Shown here piece after piece: positions 46,610 to 55,951 of a DNA stretch of 64,000 nucleotides. Each line of letters starts with the position of its first letter. Positions within the stretch are counted from its first letter, which is position 1. The DNA comes from Rummeliibacillus sp963792445. Lineage in GTDB: Bacteria; Bacillota; Bacilli; Bacillales_A; Planococcaceae. The translations under genes and the position numbers were made by a program. The stretch spans positions 1 to 64,000 of the forward strand of contig CAWBWO010000009.1 of the NCBI GenBank assembly GCA_963792445.1, read 5' to 3'. The notes beneath the pieces are model-generated. The model was not told the DNA's origin and ran no database searches. It saw nothing but the letters and a program-made list of their open reading frames with translations.

Positions 46610-48009
46610 ATTACGATTTAATCATTGTAGGTTGTGGAGCTGCTGGTACAGCGTCTGCTCTAGCTGCTGCTGAAGAAGCAAAAGCACAAGATCAATCCAT
46701 TTCTATTGCTATTTTAGAACGTGCCCCTTTTGAAAAAAGAGGAGGGAATACGCGCTGGACAGCTGCCTATATGCGTATGGAAAACATTGATACACCGGCA
46801 CCAAATTTGGTGGGGGATATGCTAAAGTTTTCAGATCATTTAATTGACAGACAGTATGCGACAACACTTGAACAGGAAGCTGGTCCAACATTGCGCTGGG
46901 TAGAATCAAAAGGAGTCGATTTCGATTTTCTACCAACGATGTTCTTAACAGCTTCACGTCCCAGGTTATTACCAGTGGGCGGAGGCAGAGCAATCATTGA
47001 TACCTTAAGTTTACGTGCGCGCGCATTAGGTGTGGAAATTATTTATGAAACAACCGCGTGGGATTTAACTTTAGATGATGAGGGTGCTGTGAATGGTTTG
47101 AAAGTGCGTATTGCAGATGGAAGTAGTATGCAATTAAAAACGAATGCAGTCATCTTGGCTGCAGGTGGATTCCAAGGAAATAAAGAAATGATGGCACAAT
47201 ATATCGGTCGTAATGCATATAAAATCCCACCAGTTTCAGAGGGAGGGTTATTTAACAAAGGAGAAGCGATTCGGATGGCTATGCGAATCGGCGCGGCAGG
47301 AAATGGTCAGTTTGATTCTTTCCATGCAGAAACGGTCGATCCACGCAGTAAGCGAGAAGAAGCAGGCGTCATGTTATTCCCTTATGCCATTTTAGTTAAT
47401 CGAAATGGTGAACGATTTACGGATGAAGGCATAACAACAATTGATGAACAATATGAAGAAGTTGCACGGAAAATTTTCTATACATGTGAAGACCATGTCG
47501 CGTATATGATTACCGACCAAAAAATGTACAACGTTCCGAATTATGAAGAAGCACTGCAAACGGACATGCCTCCAATTGTAGCTGACACAATCGAGGAACT
47601 GGCTGAAAAAATCAATGTCAATCGCCAAAATCTTGTAAAGACAGTTCAAACATTCAATGATGCATGTCCAGATGGGGAATTTATCTATAACAAAATGGAC
47701 GGGCTAGCAACGACGAACTTAGCGCTAAATAAATCGAATTGGTCAATCAAGGTAAACGAAGGCCCTTATATTGCTTACCCAGTTCACTGTTGCAATGTGT
47801 TTACAAATGGCGGTTTAGCAACGGATATTGATGCCCGAGTATTAACAGGAGATGAGACGGCTATTCCAGGATTATATGCTGTAGGTGAAACATCTGGTAT
47901 TTACTATGGAAAATATCCTGGTGGAACATCTGTCCTTCGTTGCTTAGTATTTGGTAGAAGAGCTGGAAAACACGCAGTTTCATATATTGGTCGTTATCAA
48001 ACAACTTAG
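46597..48009 (+). CDS. FAD-binding-2 dehydrogenase, copy 2
   Basis: 470 residues, intact. Rossmann motif DLIIVGCGAAGTASALAAAE (6-25), GGNTRWTAAYMRMEN near 50, LLPVGGGRAIIDTLSLRARA, VILAAGGFQGNKEMM, RFTDEG, and C-terminal GLYAVGETSGIYYGKYPGGT. Closest in style to tricarballylate dehydrogenase (TcuA) and fumarate reductase flavoproteins. No heme or FMN domain is attached, so electrons must go to another carrier. It overlaps the lyase gene and is likely coupled to it. Confidence 0.88.
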   Translation: MGKVDYDLIIVGCGAAGTASALAAAEEAKAQDQSISIAILERAPFEKRGGNTRWTAAYMRMENIDTPAPNLVGDMLKFSDHLIDRQYATTLEQEAGPTLRWVESKGVDFDFLPTMFLTASRPRLLPVGGGRAIIDTLSLRARALGVEIIYETTAWDLTLDDEGAVNGLKVRIADGSSMQLKTNAVILAAGGFQGNKEMMAQYIGRNAYKIPPVSEGGLFNKGEAIRMAMRIGAAGNGQFDSFHAETVDPRSKREEAGVMLFPYAILVNRNGERFTDEGITTIDEQYEEVARKIFYTCEDHVAYMITDQKMYNVPNYEEALQTDMPPIVADTIEELAEKINVNRQNLVKTVQTFNDACPDGEFIYNKMDGLATTNLALNKSNWSIKVNEGPYIAYPVHCCNVFTNGGLATDIDARVLTGDETAIPGLYAVGETSGIYYGKYPGGTSVLRCLVFGRRAGKHAVSYIGRYQTT

Positions 48010-48031
48010 TAAGTATAGGAGGGAATACAAA

Positions 48032-48772
48032 ATGGAATTAGATGGAAAAGTAGCGCTAGTAACTGGAGCAAGTAGAGGAATCGGAAAAGAAACAGCTATT
48101 CTTTTAGCTTCTCACGGTGCGCGTGTTGCTGTTTGTTCACGCAATGAGCAAGAATGCGAGGAAGTTGTTCAATTGATTCAAACGACTTATGGTGTTGATG
48201 CCATGGCAGTTGCATGTGACGTTACGGATGAAGATGAAGTGAAAAAGGTGGCTTCACAAATCAAAAAGAAATTGGGCTCGGTTGATATTTTGATTAATAA
48301 CGCTGGGGCTATGCTTTTAAAACCATTTACTGAAACATCAACGGATGAATGGAAGAAAATGTTTGATGTGAACGTGCATGGTCCTTACTATTTCTGCCGA
48401 GAAGTAGTTGAAGATATGAAGGAAAAAAGAGAAGGAGCAATTATCAATATTTCATCGATTTGGGGAACAAAAGGCGGACCAGATCGCAGTGCTTATATTG
48501 CTTCCAAGCACGCGGTTATTGGATTTTCAAAGGCACTTGGTGAAGAATTAAAGCCTTATGGCATTCGGGTAAATGCAGTATGTCCAGGTCCTGTAGATAC
48601 CCAAATGACGGATGCACTTGGTGAAAATATCAATAAAACAGGTTGGCTTGCGCCAATTGATTTGGCAAATGTCATAACAGATTTAGTTTTACCAAAAAGC
48701 AAAGCCATTACGGCTACTTCTGTAGAGGCTTTTGGTGCAGGGATGCCAGTTGGTTTTGCAATTCAATCATAA
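48032..48772 (+). CDS. Short-chain dehydrogenase/reductase
   Basis: 246 residues from ATG 48032 (AGGAGGG upstream; the frame is open further back inside the previous gene). NAD(P) motif TGASRGIG at 11-18, NNAGA at 89-93, catalytic N114, S142, Y155 and K159 (SAYIASK) and the VCPGPVDTQM loop. Classical FabG-like SDR. It probably oxidises or reduces a hydroxyl/keto group of the alicyclic or side-chain intermediate. Confidence 0.9.
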   Translation: MELDGKVALVTGASRGIGKETAILLASHGARVAVCSRNEQECEEVVQLIQTTYGVDAMAVACDVTDEDEVKKVASQIKKKLGSVDILINNAGAMLLKPFTETSTDEWKKMFDVNVHGPYYFCREVVEDMKEKREGAIINISSIWGTKGGPDRSAYIASKHAVIGFSKALGEELKPYGIRVNAVCPGPVDTQMTDALGENINKTGWLAPIDLANVITDLVLPKSKAITATSVEAFGAGMPVGFAIQS

Positions 48773-48785
48773 AGGGGATAGGAAA

Positions 48786-49232
48786 ATGACAGAATTTAAT
48801 CATGTATATACGCAACAAACAATTACACTCGATCTAGCGAAAGCAATGTTAGCAAAGGCGGAAGAAAAAGGAAAAGAACTTGGTATGAAGTTTGCCATTT
48901 CAATCGTTGATAAAGCTGGAAACTTAAAAGCCTTTGTTGCAATGGATGGTGCACCAGTATTAGCATTGGAAATTGCGCAAAATAAAGCCTTCTCAGCAGC
49001 AGCCTACAATCGTGCTACACACGAATGGTACGATCGATTAAAAGACGATCCACCTCTTATGACGGGCTTAGTTCATACGAACCGATTAGTTGTCTTTGGA
49101 GGAGGCTATCCAATTCAAGTTAATGGAGAGTGCGTCGGAGGGATTGGCGTTAGTGGTGGTCATTATACACATGATATGCAGGTATGTGAGGCGGGACTTA
49201 GCGTGTTAGTAGAGGCTGCAGAGGAAGTGTAG
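48786..49232 (+). CDS. GlcG/HbpS-family protein
   Basis: 148 residues from ATG 48786 (GGGGATAGG upstream). TLDLAKAMLAKAEEKGKELG, KFAISIVDKAGNLKAFVAMDG, QNKAFSAAAYNRATHEW and GGIGVSGGHYTHDMQVCEAGL define the GlcG/HbpS (PF03928) fold. Members bind heme or small ligands, or act as isomerase-like accessory proteins in catabolic clusters. Its exact job is unknown. It lies 13 bp after the SDR and 4 bp before the next flavoprotein. Confidence 0.85.
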   Translation: MTEFNHVYTQQTITLDLAKAMLAKAEEKGKELGMKFAISIVDKAGNLKAFVAMDGAPVLALEIAQNKAFSAAAYNRATHEWYDRLKDDPPLMTGLVHTNRLVVFGGGYPIQVNGECVGGIGVSGGHYTHDMQVCEAGLSVLVEAAEEV

Positions 49233-49236
49233 AAAT

Positions 49237-50594
49237 ATGAACCAAGTAGATGTTATTATCGTCGGTTGCGGTATGGCGGGGCTATGTGCAGCGCTTGAAG
49301 CCACTGAACGTGGGGCGAAAGTCGCCATTTTTGAAAAACTTCCATCGATTGGTGGAAGTTCTCTTTTAAGCGGATGTTTTATGGCTTTTGCTGAAACAGA
49401 TTTTCAGAAACGTTTAGGCATTCAAGATACAACAGAATGCTTAATGGACGATTTACGTGCAGTTGGACAATTTCAAAATAATGAAGAGCTAGTCGCTGCT
49501 TATGGCAAGCATCAACTTGCTACATATAACTGGCTTGTATCCCACGGCGTTTTGTTTCAGGATTGCCAGGCAGTGAGTGGTCACTCAAATCCTCGAGGTC
49601 ATACGATTATTCCTAAACAAGCGATTCATACTTTGAAGGATCAAGCTGTGCAAAATGGTGCCACCTTACAAGTAAATAGCCCCGTTAAACGTTTACTTGT
49701 AAAAGAAGAAAGAGTAGTAGGAGTTCTCTATGAGAATGAGGGGGAACTACATGAATGCTATGCAACAAAAGGGGTAATTTTAACGAGTGGTGGCTTCTCA
49801 CAAAGTGAGGAGTTGCTACATGAATTTGCGCCCCAATTAGCTCAAAGTATTCGTCTCGGTGGAGAAGGAAATCACGGTGACGGTATTAAACTTGCAGCAT
49901 CAGTAGGCGCTTGGTTAGAAGATTTTCCCTATTTAAAAGGCACGTATGGTTTTCATCCCATCTCAACAAATCAAAGAAAACGCCAAGCCCATACATTTTA
50001 TAAAGGCGGCATCATAGTAAATGAAGAAGGTTCTCGTTTTATTAATGAATCCTTGTCTTATAAATTATTAGGGGATGCTGCCCTTTTGCAAAATCAAAAG
50101 ACCTATCAAATTTTCGATCAAACCGTAATGGAAAAAAGCGTTTCAAATGATGCATTGTATGACTTCCAATTATTATTGAAGAAAATTTGATTGTGAAAGC
50201 TGATACGTTAGAAGAACTCGCAGGGCAAGTCAATATTCCTATGGATTCTTTACTCAAAACAGTAGATGCATATAATCAGGGGATTGAAAATGGAACAGAT
50301 TCTTTTGAAAGAAAAACATTAACCCATAATTTTGGAGCACCAACACCTATTAAAAAGGCCCCATTCTATGCAATGGAAACCGTCACGGCCATGCTCGCTA
50401 CGTATGCAGGGGTTCGAGTGAATGACAAGGCAGAAGTCTTAAACCCATTTAATGAAACAATTGCAGGTCTATACGCAGCTGGAGAAATGGTTAGTGGCTT
50501 CCACGGGGCAGGCTATATGACGGGAAGCTCGCTAGGAAAAGCTGCTATTTTCGGAAGAGTTGCAGCTATAGCAAGCTATGCAAGTATTGAATGA
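49237..50594 (+). pseudogene. FAD-binding-2 dehydrogenase, copy 3, frameshifted
   Basis: N-terminal DVIIVGCGMAGLCAALEATE, SIGGSSLLSGCFMAF, VILTSGGFSQSEELL, RFINESLSYKLLG. The first frame stops after DFQLLLKKI at about 50188; the rest (IIEENLIVKADTLEELAGQV... to GLYAAGEMVSGFHGAGYMTG) is one frame over. Adding one T near 50170 gives one protein of about 452 residues. It has the GSS rather than GGNT motif of copies 1 and 2, nearer 3-ketosteroid dehydrogenase/fumarate reductase relatives. It directly follows the GlcG-like gene. Confidence 0.85.
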
Positions 50595-50606
50595 GGAGGT
50601 AGTTGG

Positions 50607-51460
50607 ATGAAAATCTGGCATCAAAGCTTAACGTCAATTGAAGAAATTCCTGCATATCGTGATGCAGTTATTCAACATGTGTCTAAAATTGCCCGTCCTG
50701 ATGTGGATGTTGTGTTACATGGAATGACCAAAGAAACGTATCCTGCACAATATCCGGGACATTATATCACCTATAATTATTTACAAAGCCTACACAAAGA
50801 ACAGTTTATTCGCAATGCACTCATTGCAGAAAAAGCGGGTTATGACGCGATGTTTATCGGGACGATTCCAGATGTCGGCTTAATCGAGGCACGTTCGCTT
50901 GTGGATATTCCAGTCATTGGTTATGGGCAAGCATCCATGCACATGGCATCTATGCTTGGTACAAATATTGGCATCGTGAACTTTTTAGAGCCACTAGCAG
51001 TCCAATTACGCCATAATGCAAATGAGTACGGCTTACAACAAAAATTAGGACCAATCGTCCAAGCTGACATTGGATTTTATGATATTTTAGAAGGCTTTAC
51101 TCATCCAACACCGATTATTGAAAAATTTGTAGAAGCTGCAAAAAAGGCAATCGAACAAGGAGCAGATGTTATTATTCCTGGAGAAGGACCAATGAATATT
51201 TTCTTAGCAACTCATGGCATCCATCATGTAGATGAGGTGCCAATTATCGATTCATTCGGAGTGGGAATTAAAATGTGTGAATCCTTAGTAGATCTACAAA
51301 AAATAAGTGGGATGACAATGACACGAAAAGGTTATTATCATGCGAAACCACCGAAAGAAATTGTTGAGAAATTACGGGCAGCATTACTAACCTGCAAACT
51401 ACAACTGCTGAACATGATTTTGGTTTGTCCGTTCGAGAAGCGTTGTTAAGTAATTCGTGA
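50607..51460 (+). pseudogene. Asp/Glu/hydantoin racemase-fold protein lacking both catalytic cysteines, frameshifted near 3' end
   Basis: MKIWHQSLTSIEEIPAYRDA, FIGTIPDVGLIEARSLVDIP and PVIGYGQASMHMASMLGTNI fit the Asp/Glu/hydantoin racemase superfamily (PF01177). Where active racemases have GC or CF motifs, this protein has GTIPD and IIPGEGPMN, so neither cysteine is present. The frame is lost near 51388: the expected tail QTTTAEHDFGLSVREALLSN is in the next frame, ending with TGA at 51458. Corrected length is about 284 residues. A cofactor-free isomerase or hydrolase role is possible; racemase function is unlikely. Confidence 0.78.
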
Positions 51461-51593
51461 CGGATATTGGAATGCATGGAGTAAAACAGTTTACGAATCA
51501 TTATGGTGTTGGGAATACTGTAAATCCGTAAAAGATCTAATTAACATGTGATGAAAATTTAGTTGACCTTTAGATAGCAAAAGGAGGGTTTCT

Positions 51594-52892
51594 ATGACTA
51601 CACAAGATCAACCCGAAAAGATGAGTGCTGCCCAATATAAAATATTTTTCGGTGCATATATTGGTTGGATTTTTGATTATTACGAAGTATTTCTACTAAG
51701 TTTCTTAGTAATCCCAATGGCATCAGATCTTGGCTTATCAACCGGTCAAGTAGCATCTGTTTTTTCAACGCAACTACTATTTTTAGCGGTTGGTGGAATT
51801 GTCTTTGGGTATTTGGGTGACAAAATTGGTAGAAAGAAAATTCTTCTTACGACATTAATTATTTTTTGTATAGGTACTCTAATGAGGGCATTTACATTTG
51901 ATTATGGTTGGTTAATTTTCTGGACGGCAATTGCTGGTTTCGGTTTAGGTGGTGAATATGGGGCTGCTCAGGCATTAGTTAGCGAAAGTGTTCCGTCTAA
52001 AAAAAGAGGGTTTTGGAGTAGTATGTTATATGGCGGCGCATATATAGGTATATTCTTGGGAGCATTCATGGGAGGATTTATTTTACCAGAAGTTGGTTGG
52101 CGCTGGGTATTTGCTATATCGGCATTACCAATTTTGGCTGCATTATATCTTAGAAAAGATGTAGAAGAATCGGCAATTTGGAAGAAAAATAGTACTATTA
52201 AGATTAAAACTAACTATCGAGAAAAATATGGCTTAAAGAGGTTCTGGAAGCCTTTCAGTATCGCTTTAGTTGCTGCTTTATTTCAATATTTTGCTTATTA
52301 CGGAATTACAAACTTTCTACCAACCTATTTAGTTAAATATGAAGGCTTTGAAATGGGGCAAACGGGTTGGTGGCTATTTTTTACAGCATTTGCCGGATTA
52401 GTGGGATCCTTTATTGCGGGCTATACAGCTGACAAGTGGGGGAGAAAAATTACCCTTTCCTACTTAGCATTTATAGCTGCATTAGGAGGTATAGCGTTAT
52501 ACCTTACATGGGAAAGTTTAATAAACTCCTATTTAATTTTAATACCAATATTCTTTCTATACTTTGGATCAAATGGTGCTACAGTTTTCGGGTCGCTATT
52601 CAGTGAAATATTCCCTACAGACGTCAGAGCAACAGGAATTTCTTGGTCACTTCAAATCGGTAGGGGGCTTGCTTTTATCCCGCCAATTATTACAGCTGCT
52701 ATTTTCCCAGTCTATGGATATCAACCAATCATTCTAATTGGTGCTGGACTATTTGTTGCGTTAAGTTTATGGGCATGGGTATTCCCAGAAACGAAAAATG
52801 TTAATTTGGATGATATAGGTTCTATTGGTGAAAATGCAGTATTAAACGAAGAAGAAGTGACGAATTCAGTGGCACAAGTTGAGAAAATATAA
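51594..52892 (+). CDS. MFS aromatic/organic acid:proton symporter (sugar-porter-like)
   Basis: 432 residues, 12 helices. GYLGDKIGRKKILL (motif A), FGLGGEYGAAQALVSESVPSKKRG and the mirrored GYTADKWGRKITLS are typical of AAHS/metabolite:H+ symporters (BenK, PcaK, ShiA). AAGGAGGG precedes ATG 51594. It is the last gene in line with the catabolic genes and probably imports the aromatic or alicyclic acid they use. A terminator follows at 52947. Confidence 0.87.
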   Translation: MTTQDQPEKMSAAQYKIFFGAYIGWIFDYYEVFLLSFLVIPMASDLGLSTGQVASVFSTQLLFLAVGGIVFGYLGDKIGRKKILLTTLIIFCIGTLMRAFTFDYGWLIFWTAIAGFGLGGEYGAAQALVSESVPSKKRGFWSSMLYGGAYIGIFLGAFMGGFILPEVGWRWVFAISALPILAALYLRKDVEESAIWKKNSTIKIKTNYREKYGLKRFWKPFSIALVAALFQYFAYYGITNFLPTYLVKYEGFEMGQTGWWLFFTAFAGLVGSFIAGYTADKWGRKITLSYLAFIAALGGIALYLTWESLINSYLILIPIFFLYFGSNGATVFGSLFSEIFPTDVRATGISWSLQIGRGLAFIPPIITAAIFPVYGYQPIILIGAGLFVALSLWAWVFPETKNVNLDDIGSIGENAVLNEEEVTNSVAQVEKI

Positions 52893-52946
52893 AGAGAATT
52901 TAATAGTATAAAAATTATGAGAGATAATAAATTATTTGTATATATC

Positions 52947-52978
52947 AAAGGTATCCAGTCTTAGGGTACCTTTTTTTA
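52947..52978 (+). terminator. Terminator of the catabolic operon
   Basis: 10-bp stem AAAGGTATCC / GGGTACCTTT (one G-U pair), 7-nt loop, then TTTTTTT. Confidence 0.8.
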
Positions 52979-53425
52979 GTTGTGAACTTATATCAGAAAC
53001 GCTTTATAGTTACATTTAGTATCCTTCATTAGGTAGTTACTAACCGTGTAGATATTATTAGAATTTGAATGTTCTTATTTTCAATTATCTTTTCTCATCC
53101 AGCACAAATGAACTGTAAACCACTTACTAATGCTTTTCATTTAAATAATAGTGAGAACAGAGATTAATTGAAATTCCAATAAATTACTACGAAAAAATAC
53201 ATGAGATTTACATAAATCTTTACTTAGAAAAACTTAAAAATTGATACTATTGATTATTTTAATAATCCTTTTCTAACAAGCGTGAAGAAATTATAAAATG
53301 ACAAACAATTTTTGATGGAAAATCACTGTTATTTCAACTAAATACCTATGGTGAAACGATGGATTTTACAGATTACTATGAGATTAAGTAGATTCTTTTA
53401 TTTCAAGTAAAGGGGGGAAATCATT

Positions 53426-53482
53426 GTGAGCTTAAAGGAGCGTTTGCTACGACGTTATAAAACTGAAAGGAGTACGTTATAA
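53426..53482 (+). CDS. Possible leader peptide ahead of the MFS gene
   Basis: AAAGGGGGGA then GTG 53426 encodes 18 residues (VSLKERLLRRYKTERSTL). The sequence carries two copies of ACGTTATAAAA (53453 and 53475). The basic composition and strong ribosome site suggest either a translated leader or the start of a lost gene. The rest of 52980-53522 holds nothing I can name. Confidence 0.3.
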   Translation: MSLKERLLRRYKTERSTL

Positions 53483-53522
53483 AAATTGTAGCCATATCTT
53501 ATATATGTTTTTATGACGGTAT

Positions 53523-54869
53523 ATGAAAATGAATGAAACGATTATGAGAAGAACGACAAAGAAGACAATGTTGCGTATTTTGCCTTATATTTTGTTACTT
53601 TATATCATTTCCTATTTAGATCGTGTCAATTTAGGATTTGCAGCATTAGAAATGAATGCAGATTTAGCTTTTAGTGCAGAAGTATTTGGCGTCCTATCAG
53701 GTATTTTTTTCATTGGTTATTTCTTCTTTGAAGTGCCAAGTAACATGATCTTGCACAAAGTGGGGGCTCGAATTTGGATTGCACGGATCATGTTAACATG
53801 GGGTATTGTCGTTATGTTAACAGGCTTTGTACAGTCGGCTACACATCTCTATATTCTTCGATTTTTATTGGGTGTGGCAGAAGCTGGTTTCTTCCCTGGA
53901 ATCGTTTTATATTTCACGTATTGGTTTAGAGAAACCGATCGTGGGAAAGCAACTTCTAGTTTAATGATAGCGCTTCCACTGAGTGGTCTGCTTGGAGCGC
54001 CAATATCTACATGGATTATTGATAATATTTCCTGGGCAAGTTTAGAAGGTTGGCGTTGGATGTTCATCTTAGAAGGAATTCCGGCCATTATTTTTGGCGT
54101 TGTCACTTTGTTCTATTTAATTGACCGTCCAGCAAAAGCAAAATGGTTATCAGAAGAAGAAAAGGCATGGTTAGAAGGGGAGTTAAGTAAAGAACGAGAA
54201 GCGGCAAAAAGGCTCAATAAACCAACAAAAAGAGAAATGATAAAAGATAAAACGGTGTGGAAGTTAGTTGTCTTTTATTTTGCAAACTTTACAGGCATGA
54301 TTGGACTTTCATTCTGGTTACCAACAATCATAAAATCACTTGCAGATTTAAACACAACTAATATGCAAATTGGTTGGCTATCTATGTTACCACCGTTAGT
54401 TGGAATTCCTGCTATTATGTTTATGGGTTGGAATACAGATCGTATTGGAAAACATCGATTGCATTTATTGATCTGTATCAGTGTTGCTATTGTCGGTTTT
54501 ATTGGTTTCTTATCAGTTAGCGGCATGTGGCCAACCATTCTCATGCTGTCGTTAGCAGCTGGAGGATTATATGGTTTTGGAGGAGGTTTTTTCGCATACT
54601 TAACCTTTTTCTTTACAGAAGAAACTGCACCTGTTGGAATCGCACTTGTTAATTCAATTGCAGCTTTGGGTGGATTTGTAGGGCCATTTTTATTAGGAGC
54701 TTTTGGGTTTAGTTCAGGTATGATTATGCTAATTATTCTATTAGTCGCTAGTTGTGTCATTTTAGCCTCTTTACCGAATACAAATAAGGAAGTAGCAAAC
54801 AAAGAGCTTGATGACAGAAAATTGTACGGCACTTCTGAGAATGAAGTTGAAAAAGTCGATACATTATAA
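53523..54869 (+). CDS. MFS transporter, anion:cation symporter (ACS) family
   Basis: 448 residues. RILPYILLLYIISYLDRVNLGFAALEMN is the ACS N-terminal motif (LDRxNxGxA), followed by VPSNMILHKVGARIWIARIM and LLGVAEAGFFPGIVLYFTYWF. ACS carriers import tartrate, phthalate, 4-hydroxyphenylacetate (HpaX) and similar acids. The start is uncertain: ATG 53523 has no good ribosome site, though it fits the family N-terminus. It follows the operon terminator, so it has its own promoter. Its transport target may be a second growth substrate for the island. Confidence 0.85.
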   Translation: MKMNETIMRRTTKKTMLRILPYILLLYIISYLDRVNLGFAALEMNADLAFSAEVFGVLSGIFFIGYFFFEVPSNMILHKVGARIWIARIMLTWGIVVMLTGFVQSATHLYILRFLLGVAEAGFFPGIVLYFTYWFRETDRGKATSSLMIALPLSGLLGAPISTWIIDNISWASLEGWRWMFILEGIPAIIFGVVTLFYLIDRPAKAKWLSEEEKAWLEGELSKEREAAKRLNKPTKREMIKDKTVWKLVVFYFANFTGMIGLSFWLPTIIKSLADLNTTNMQIGWLSMLPPLVGIPAIMFMGWNTDRIGKHRLHLLICISVAIVGFIGFLSVSGMWPTILMLSLAAGGLYGFGGGFFAYLTFFFTEETAPVGIALVNSIAALGGFVGPFLLGAFGFSSGMIMLIILLVASCVILASLPNTNKEVANKELDDRKLYGTSENEVEKVDTL

Positions 54870-54884
54870 TGTTATTCTATAATC

Positions 54885-54925
54885 AAAAGCTGAACCTTTT
54901 ATTAGGTTCGGCTTTTACTTTTTTT
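54885..54925 (+). terminator. Terminator after the ACS transporter
   Basis: 12-bp stem AAAAGCTGAACC / GGTTCGGCTTTT, 8-nt loop, then a T-rich run. Confidence 0.85.
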
Positions 54926-54971
54926 CTTAATAACATATATAATCAAAGATTTATAATTACGCTGAAAAAAA

Positions 54972-55003
54972 GAGCCTTTCTACAATTTCTGTAGATAAGG
55001 CTC
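54972..55003 (-). terminator. Terminator of the KTSC gene
   Basis: GAGCCT / AGGCTC with inner CTACA / TGTAG pairing; on the minus strand followed by TTTTTTTCAGC. Confidence 0.7.
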
Positions 55004-55010
55004 ATATCTT

Positions 55011-55232
55011 TTATGATTGTTTTTGAAGTTTTACATGACGATATTTGTCCTTAATAAATTGTTTAAAATAACGACCAGGTGAGGCAGCCTCTGTTAAGCC
55101 ATTGTAAATTGACTCAGGAACACCATAGTATTCGTAAACACCATCTTTTATAAATTCAATTCGTAAAATCATGGCACTTGATTGATATCCTACAGTAGCT
55201 ATTTTAGAAGAAGTAATCGCTTTCATTTCCAA
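55011..55232 (-). CDS. KTSC-domain small protein
   Basis: 73 residues. VGYQSSAMILRIEFIKDGVY, EYYGVPESIYNGLTEAASPG and RYFKQFIKDKYRHVKL match the KTSC domain (PF13619), found in small proteins and at the C-terminus of lysyl-tRNA-synthetase-like proteins; function not established. The start is TTG 55232 or ATG 55226. A cre-like site lies 68 bp upstream. Confidence 0.8.
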   Translation of the reverse strand: MEMKAITSSKIATVGYQSSAMILRIEFIKDGVYEYYGVPESIYNGLTEAASPGRYFKQFIKDKYRHVKLQKQS

Positions 55233-55298
55233 ATTGAATCGCCCCCAAGTGTTTTTAATTAGTGATATTAATGTAAATATATCATATTTTTGTAAATA

Positions 55299-55313
55299 AT
55301 GAAAGCGTTTACT
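55299..55313. promoter_or_regulatory. Candidate cre (CcpA) site
   Basis: ATGAAAGCGTTTACT matches the cre consensus WTGNAANCGNWNNCW at every defined base. It lies between the divergent KTSC gene and the 55391 gene, so either could be catabolite-controlled. Confidence 0.6.
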
Positions 55314-55390
55314 TATTAAATTTTGTAAATAATTTCAAATTTAGTTTTATTACATTTTTATTACGTATAATAATAAGTGAGGGGGTTATT

Positions 55391-55912
55391 ATGACGAAAA
55401 TAAAACAGCTGATTACGTTTTTGGTTGTTGCGAATCTATTCTCTCTATGTTTTATTGCCTATACTTTAATTCAAAAAAATTCTGAACAAGAGCATTATTT
55501 TATAGAAGAGATTCAAGCACCTTTAATCCAATTACATAGCTCAATTGATCAGCAAAATCAAACCAAATGGAAGAATCCAGAGTTGGTTTCCTTCCAAGCT
55601 TCAAAAATTCATGATTCCATCGACCGAGTACTTGAAGATCAACATTTTGCCAATTCAAAATTAAGTGCAAAAGAAAAAACATACCTACATAAAATTAATA
55701 CAGCGCTTAACAAAATACCACAGGTGTCAGAAGAAAAGTCGTTTGAATGGAAGAAAAAAGATAAACAAAATGCGATTGTGTTGGAAAAAACATTAGCTCA
55801 TGCAAAATTGACGGATTATGCAACAGATGCGAAGAAATATGATCAATTTATGAAACAATGTAAAGTGGTTGCAAAAGAATTAACAACCACAAAGAAAGCA
55901 CAGGATAAGTAA
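55391..55912 (+). CDS. Hypothetical membrane-anchored protein
   Basis: 173 residues. Residues about 7-27 form one hydrophobic helix (LITFLVVANLFSLCFIAYTL); the rest is a charged helical domain with many lysines and glutamates, likely extracytoplasmic or coiled-coil. I do not recognise a family. GAGGGGG precedes ATG 55391 and a terminator follows the stop at once. It resembles the ectodomain of methyl-accepting or histidine-kinase sensors without an output domain, but that is only a shape similarity. Confidence 0.75.
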   Translation: MTKIKQLITFLVVANLFSLCFIAYTLIQKNSEQEHYFIEEIQAPLIQLHSSIDQQNQTKWKNPELVSFQASKIHDSIDRVLEDQHFANSKLSAKEKTYLHKINTALNKIPQVSEEKSFEWKKKDKQNAIVLEKTLAHAKLTDYATDAKKYDQFMKQCKVVAKELTTTKKAQDK

Positions 55913-55948
55913 AGCCCTTTCCATTAATTTTTTGGAAAGGGCTTTTTC
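55911..55948. terminator. Bidirectional terminator
   Basis: 12-bp stem AAAGCCCTTTCC / GGAAAGGGCTTT with TTTTTC after it, between the 55391 gene and convergent proC. Confidence 0.85.
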
Positions 55949-55951
55949 ATT

